A program made the translations under genes and the position numbers. Shown piece after piece: positions 44,001 through 49,001 of a DNA stretch of 49,001 nt. How positions within the stretch are numbered: the stretch's first letter is position 1; each line of letters begins with the position of its first letter. Origin of the DNA: Beroe ovata. Its lineage: Eukaryota > Ctenophora > Nuda > Beroida > Beroidae. Below the pieces are notes generated by a model, which was given only the letters and a program-made list of their open reading frames with translations, made no database searches and was not told the origin of the DNA. The stretch spans positions 166,055-215,055 of the forward strand of contig CAMPET010000013.1 of the NCBI GenBank assembly GCA_946803715.1, in the 5' to 3' direction.

Positions 44001-44842
44001 GCTTATCATAGACAATATGACTGATCTAAACTATATATCAAATTTACCTGGGCCTTTGGTCCAGGAGTCATGAGAACTTCAGGATTGTTGACATCTATAA
44101 TATGTATCTCACTAGAACTTGCACCTGATGCTAGCAGGCACTTCTTCATAGGGTTGAAATCAAGAGATCTCACTGGGCCACAGTGCTTTGGCAGATCACA
44201 AACAGTAGCTGACTCCTCACCACTGCGAATTGAAGATTGAAATGCTATATGATAGGGATACTCAATTCTTCCTGATCTAGGTTTTAACCTAGATCAAGAA
44301 GGAATGGACATTTTACATAGAATGAGGATATCCTACTTGATGATTTTCATTGGGTCCCAAAGTGATACAGAGCCATTGTCTCCTCCACCAACAATAAGTC
44401 CCATATCTCTTTCAACACTACCCCACTTGATAACATTGAACCTGGTTGGCAATAAGTATTATGGGAAAGATATACAACTTTCCTGAACACACAATCACAG
44501 TGAAATTGCAATGTGTACCTGGATGGCACAGAAAGAGATCCCTTTTGTGGCATTTCCCATCCTTTATTGTGAGTATCTACTTCAAAGATTTCTAGTGAAC
44601 AAGAAGAGCTGAAGTGTAAATAATGATTATCTACTCTGACAAACACATGAACATTGAACATGCTTAGTAACAGATTTGATTTGGACCTCAAGACTAAATA
44701 GTTCAAGGCATTCATTCAAAAAGCTCTACCTGAAGGAAGCATCAAGCTGCTTGGCACTTGTACCAGCTGCAATGTAAATTGGATGCACATTATCAGGGCT
44801 CCAGGAAATATTGCTTGTTCGTAGGATCTCCTTGATACGCAT
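38002..44842 (-). CDS. SEC31A: SEC31, COPII outer-coat protein
   Basis: Twenty-five coding exons (first 44730-44842, last 38002-38037) sum exactly to 1165 codons (1164 residues; human SEC31A 1220). SEC31 with SEC13 forms the outer cage of COPII vesicles leaving the ER and boosts SAR1 GTP hydrolysis. Residues 1-348 are a WD propeller starting [17 protein letters not shown], with [33 protein letters not shown] and [15 protein letters not shown]. Exons 8-16 (to about 744) hold [17 protein letters not shown] and the alpha-solenoid ACE1 region ([58 protein letters not shown]). Residues about 745-1077 are Pro/Gln/Tyr-rich, including a Ser-Ala-His repeat (exon 39896-40132) and [13 protein letters not shown], the SAR1-activating region. 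The C-terminal helical domain spans the last three exons. An acceptor-like AATTTTTTATAG lies two bases before the ATG. The tail of exon 39446-39689 has two equivalent GTAAGA donors six bases apart. Confidence 0.97.
39985..40070 (-). repeat. Coding tandem repeat in SEC31 linker (Ser-Ala-His)
   Basis: About five imperfect copies of a 15-bp unit (GTGCACATGCGACTA type) within a SEC31 exon encode [20 protein letters not shown]. They lie in the disordered Pro-rich linker, where length change is likely tolerated. Confidence 0.85.
40234..40306. repeat. Duplicated hairpin in SEC31 intron
   Basis: A 14-bp perfect stem (AATGAACATTGGAC, loop TAATT, GTCCAATGTTCATT) at 40234-40266 is repeated 40 bp further on with one stem mismatch. 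TTCATTGCTGTGAA-type spacer copies lie around both. Confidence 0.92.
42577..42745. repeat. Tandem repeat in SEC31 intron next to a splice acceptor
   Basis: About nine diverged units of ACATGTGTATTGTGCA and ACATGTGTACTGTGTATTG fill the half of the intron that abuts the acceptor of exon 42414-42575. Several frames on both strands are open simply because the repeat contains no stops. Confidence 0.92.
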
Positions 44843-45368
44843 AGCTATAAAAAATTATGACGTGAGAATACCTATCATATCTTTTGGGCATATTTCTCAT
44901 TATTCATTGTTTGAAGTGACCTACCAATGAAATTGGCTTAAAAAAAGGAATCAACACAGTTTTGAAGGATGAATTTTAGAAACCAATGAACAAACAAACA
45001 TGTTAAAGCTGCAAGAAATTTTGCCACAGATTCACATGTCTCTGCTTCATTTCAGCCACTTTATTCAATTAATGAATTGCCATACAGTATTACTTTATGA
45101 AAAGATATATTTCAGAAAAGATTCTCTTGTGGGGAGCAGCAAGATCTAAATGAATTACACCAAGATGAGTGGTGTGCAGATTACAGATATCATCAGTCCA
45201 ATACCTACATCAGCTTTTAGGAATTTAGGGTGTATAAATTGCAAATGCTTTTTTGTGAGGCAGCCCCCAAGCAGTCACCCCCTGGTAGAAGACGATGATC
45301 AGTTGATTGAACTGGAGAGATTTTGTCCTCTTTCATAGCACATTAGAAATAAGAAGTGGCATGCATTT

Positions 45369-45510
45369 GCCGGATATTATCTGTCCACTAGGTTTCATAA
45401 GCGCGCGACGCACGCTGCTTCATCAAAGGCCAAACTGTTCCGGCCTTCGATAAAGGCGCGCGCGCCGCCGCGCCGCGCGCGAATAAGTGGGCAGATAACA
45501 TCCTGCAAGG
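45369..45510. mobile_element. Foldback/MITE-like element, third copy
   Basis: The outer arms GGATATTATCTGTCCACT (left) and AGTGGGCAGATAACATCC (right) are inverted repeats with two mismatches. Inside are GC-rich tips and the core CTTCATCAAAGGCC ... GGCCTTCGATAAAGG, clearly the same family as 11421-11564 but with the palindrome shortened in the middle. Confidence 0.75.
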
Positions 45511-45987
45511 AAAATTAGTAACATGATCCGGCAAGCAAGCGGTGAATCGTTTTTATATTTGTGTCTGATATCGAGGATAAGCTCGCGCCGCGCGCTCAAA
45601 ATGAAATTCTCCACAGGGTCTATAATCTATTGAAAATGGATGTAGATAATATAACATTTGGCAAAGAATTCAAAATAAAAATGATCGTGAATCAATTTGC
45701 GTGGTGCATCTATTCACAGAGCATGCTATTACAGTATTCCAGACCATACTCAAATCATTCGATTCTTCAAATTGGATCTTTTGTTGATTTGTATCATGAA
45801 ATTGATCTCAATCAAAATCGACTCTGGTCAAGACAGAGTAGTTATGTGCCTAGCGTGGCATGCACCGTAGAGATCCTTGCTGTAAGGCATGTTAGACAAG
45901 GAATTGAATCCGCAATGTTCTGTACAGACCACTCTGTCAATTGATAGCCTAATCACATTACTAAGAATAAGGCCCTTTATGAATGAT

Positions 45988-46103
45988 GGTTTGAAACTTG
46001 TAGGATTTCACCCTACCCTTGCTGGCGGGATTTTATCCCTGGCAAGGCGGATTGAAAATCGCGCGCACCGACGGTAGGGTAAAATCCTACAATTTGAAAC
46101 CTG
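45988..46103. mobile_element. Short inverted-repeat element (MITE-like)
   Basis: The left arm, GGTTTGAAACTTGTAGGATT then TCACCCTACC, pairs with the right arm, GGTAGGGTAAAATCCTAC then AATTTGAAACC, with a few mismatches. The arms are about 30 bp around a 55-bp centre containing GCGCGC. It has no coding capacity. Confidence 0.75.
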
Positions 46104-46286
46104 ATGAACTCCCAAATTGATTAATAAATATTGATCACAGATGCAATACAATATATTTTTGCTAAAAGAAAACTGATTTTTAGTAGAATGTGTACAGTAG
46201 GGATGTGTGTGTAATTTAGTTTCCTGGCATGGTTTTACTGTTTCTGTTCTTTTCTTAACATTCCTTACTCTCAATATCTTTAGCTA

Positions 46287-48611
46287 ATGAGGCAGCAACT
46301 TTTGCTATTCTTGCTCCTGTTTGTGGTTAACGTATCAGTAGCTCAGCAAACATTCTCTCTTAACTCAACATTCAACTTAGTCAAGCATCTCAAGTAAGCT
46401 TCACTTGCAAGCTCTTTCATTGTCTATTCCATAGTTATTTATTTGTTGTAAAATTCTGTCATGTGAAACCCTGAGATATGTATGCTATCTATCAGTTTCT
46501 CTGCCCTCAGGGATATCACTGCTTCAAACACATGTGGTTCAAATGGTCCACAACTGTACTGCCTTCTGACTGGAACCCCTCTTGCCCCAGGTAATGGACA
46601 TCAATGGATTTCATCACTTTTCTCTACTGATTTAACAGCCAATCATAATTTGTTATAGTGGATACACTAACCTTCCACTAGGTTATCATTATTATAAATT
46701 TCCCAGGCTTGGACTACACATATAGTAGATATCCTGGTAAGTACATTGACGGTCAGTACTGTAACACCTGTCAACGAGGGCAGCATGTCATCAGTAATGC
46801 AATTGATGAGAATGAGGACAATTGGTGGCAGAGTGAGAGTCTGTCCAATATCCGGAACTTTGACCAGAAGATGACTATAGAGCTAGACTTTGGACAGGTC
46901 TGTAGTGATGTAACTTTTATTTTAGAAAGAAGCTCCATTGATATCATGCCATTGTTCATTGTTCTGATCTCATCTTCTCATGAATAGGGGAATAGCTGAT
47001 GTGACATATTCAGGAGTATCAAGCAGTGTACTTTGTGCTGAAAGCAGCCAATTCCCCTCGTCCAGCACGATGGGTGTTGGAGAGGAGCACAGATCATGGT
47101 CGAACTTATTCCCCATGGCAGGTTAGTATATCAGTGGTCAGGTATTGTGAATTCCAAGGACACTGTTTATTTGACAATGTGTACCTGTGTTATTGTGTGT
47201 ACCTATCATCTAAATGTTTCAGATCTATGTTCCAACTGATAGTGACTGCGAGCTCTATTACAACACATCAGCATCCCATTTCCCAGTTGACTTTGTGGCA
47301 GATGACCAAGTGCTTTGCACTTCCTACTACAGCACCCTGAACCCCCTGGAAAACGGTCAGATCTACACTTCCCTGGTTGTCGGCCGTCCTGGAGCTGAGC
47401 TGTTCTACCTCAATGAGTCTCCTCGACTACAACAGTGGATGAAGGCGACCAATGTGCGACTTCGCCTGGAGCAGATGCAGATTTTACACAACCTGATCAA
47501 CGACAACGACGATACAGCCAATCGACGGTTCTTCTACTCAATAAGAGAGATAATAGTGGCTGGACGTTGCAGCTGTAACGGACACGCTGATTTCTGCACA
47601 AAACAGACGGACAAGTCAGTGCAGTGCGATTGTAAGGGTAACACGTGCGGCGCTAACTGTGACAGGTGTTGTGATGGTTACAACGTGTTTCCGTGGCAAC
47701 CGTCTTCCTCCGGACAGTTGTTCCGGTGTCAGAAGTGTCAGTGTTACGGGCACAGCGAGAAGTGTTATTATGACCACGAGGCAGAGGGTACGTTACACGT
47801 TGTATGTTACACGTTGTATGTTACATGTTACAAGTAATCATTCTATAATTTGTCACAAAATGATGTGTCACCAGTCAGTGACTGCCGACTGGTCCAGTCA
47901 CCACTGACATGCGACATTTTGACAGGTCGGAGTGTAAACGAGGAGGGTGTGATTGAGGGCGGGGCAGTGTGTATCGACTGTCAAGACAACACGGAGGGTC
48001 TGAACTGTGAGCGGTGTGTATCTGGTTACTACAGAGACGAGCGGGAGTCGCCCTACTCAGACACGTGCAGGGAGTGTGATTGTAACATTGCGAACATTGA
48101 GCAGATCCCAGGTGTCGAGTTTGGGAGTTGTGATCAGAGCAGGGGAGGGCAGTGTTACTGTAAGGACAAGTTTGGAGGGAGGCGGTGTGATCAGTGCAGA
48201 GCTGATCACTACAACACTGTTGTGAGTTAATGATGTACATTTTGAAATAGGGGGAGTACTTCCTCATTCTGTACATGAAGCTCAGAGTACACATGATTAA
48301 TTCTAACCCCAACAACTCGATAGAACTTTTTCCTTCTTTCACAACTTAAACTTAACCACTCAAACTTTCTTATATTTCCCCCTATAACAGGTACACGGTT
48401 CTCCTCTCTTTATTCATCCCCTATCTACAGGAGGATGGGCTGGTGTGTGGGTCATGTGACTGTGACATCAGAGGGACAGTTTCGCTGCTCCAGGACTGTA
48501 AAGACATGTCTGGACAGTGTTTCTGTAAAGATAACGCTGTCGGAGACAAGTGTAACGTGTGCAGAGACGAGACATTCAATATCACTGTGGACAGCGAATA
48601 CGGGTGTACAG
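46287..48611 (+). CDS. LAMA: Laminin alpha chain, N-terminal part (continues past window)
   Basis: Seven exons (46287-46393, 46511-46590, 46707-46897, 47014-47121, 47223-47787, 47926-48221, 48431-48611) encode the first 509 residues of a secreted basement-membrane laminin. Residues 1-19 are a signal peptide (MRQQLLLFLLLFVVNVSVAQ). The laminin N-terminal polymerisation domain follows to about residue 275, with CNTCQRG, a DNWWQSESLS block and the closing FFYSIREIIVAGRC. From Cys278 come laminin EGF-like modules (CSCNGHADFC; TCGANCDRCCDGYN; CQCYGHSEKC; CIDCQDNTEGLNCERCVSGY; CYCKDKFGGRRCDQC). CDRCCxGYN and the VIEGGAVCIDC insertion within the EGF region are laminin-alpha features and not beta or gamma. 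The last exon ends in phase 1 at a donor, and the next one is beyond the window. CTCTCAATATCTTTAG lies three bases before the ATG. Confidence 0.93.
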
Positions 48612-48978
48612 GTTTGATGACACATAATTAGAGAATTGGCTATACAGAGATGATATAATTCTAGATTGGGTGGTTATCTCTTGAAGTGGCAGTTACACGC
48701 TCCCAGACTCTCGATTAAAACCGTGATGAATGATGGAGTGATTCTGGGAAATTTCATGCCATTAGCTGATGTTACATTGATATATCAAAATACCCGTATT
48801 ATGGTGTGTCTTTGGAATGTGGTACAGACTGTAGAATGTAGACTGTGATAGAAATGTCGTGTCCCAAATGCTGACACTGTAATGAGAAAGCTAATCTAAT
48901 TAGGCCTGTAGAATTTCCACACGCAGTGTGAATAGAGATTAGATCATGTCTTCTATTACAACCCTGAGGCTTGCACCT

Positions 48979-49001
48979 TGTGTGTGTGTGTGTGTGTGTG
49001 T
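48979..49001. repeat. (GT)n at right edge
   Basis: A pure GT dinucleotide run in a laminin intron reaches the end of the window. Confidence 0.95.

Larger units (their letters stand above)
44843..46286. other. Intergenic between divergent SEC31 and laminin starts
   Basis: 1.4 kb between two divergent start codons, presumably holding both promoters. No gene is recognised. It contains two inverted-repeat elements (separate entries) and a copy of the GCGCGC, AATGAAATTCTCCACAGGG motif at about 45585-45625. The plus-strand open frame 45561-45944 begins in that repeat and shows no family signal. Confidence 0.6.

Noticed and set aside
45561-45944. 127-codon plus-strand open frame
   Set aside because: It begins in a dispersed GC-rich repeat motif and has no similarity to known families or nearby splice-supported exons.

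Overview
This is animal nuclear DNA. It encodes metazoan proteins (a laminin alpha chain, a GAS2-type calponin-homology protein, SKA1, a p24 cargo receptor, mitoferrin, SEC31). The genes have many short GT-AG introns, mostly about 80-250 bp, and the background is AT-rich. Gene packing is very tight: sixteen recognisable genes, eleven of them in one 19 kb run. The compact layout and invertebrate-like sequences fit a small-genome invertebrate. A sponge (possibly a glass sponge) or another early-branching animal would fit, but I cannot fix the taxon from the sequence alone.

Layout. 1-1.6 kb: a GC-rich left edge with a 15-bp tandem repeat, then the CH-domain exons of a GAS2-family gene (minus strand, running off or broken at the left). 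1.6-6.5 kb: no recognised gene, but one convincing unassigned exon (4304-4407), a GT microsatellite and several palindromes. 6.5-25.7 kb: eleven genes all on the minus strand. In transcription order they are CLASRP, TMPPE-like phosphodiesterase, TMED4/9, SKA1, a PhyH-family dioxygenase, ATG10, two tandem HIG1-domain genes, OGFOD1, FNTA and CCDC59/FYV7. Gaps between them are about 190-500 bp, except 1.6 kb of foldback repeats upstream of the second HIG1 gene. 26-30.4 kb: a repeat island holding a PIF/Harbinger-like inverted-repeat element with a 492-bp assembly gap and a 50-bp minisatellite, a second inverted-repeat element, and other tandem repeats. 30.5-36.4 kb: Aladin (AAAS) and mitoferrin, both plus strand. 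38-44.8 kb: SEC31, 25 coding exons, minus strand. 46.3 kb to the end: the 5' part of a laminin alpha gene, plus strand.

The genes are housekeeping or cell-biological and do not form one pathway. Several touch the secretory system (SEC31 in the COPII coat, TMED in cargo selection, laminin as cargo) or mitochondria (HIG1 proteins, mitoferrin).

The most interesting pattern is at the starts. About ten of the start codons lie 1-12 nt downstream of a 3' splice-acceptor-like motif (pyrimidine stretch then AG). Together with the long co-oriented run this suggests spliced-leader trans-splicing, perhaps of polycistronic transcripts. Ordinary 5'-UTR introns are the alternative. Exon coordinates were assigned by eye from reading frame, splice sites and family similarity. 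For complete genes the exon sums give intact frames, except TMPPE (one base off) and the uncertain 3' end of one HIG1 gene.
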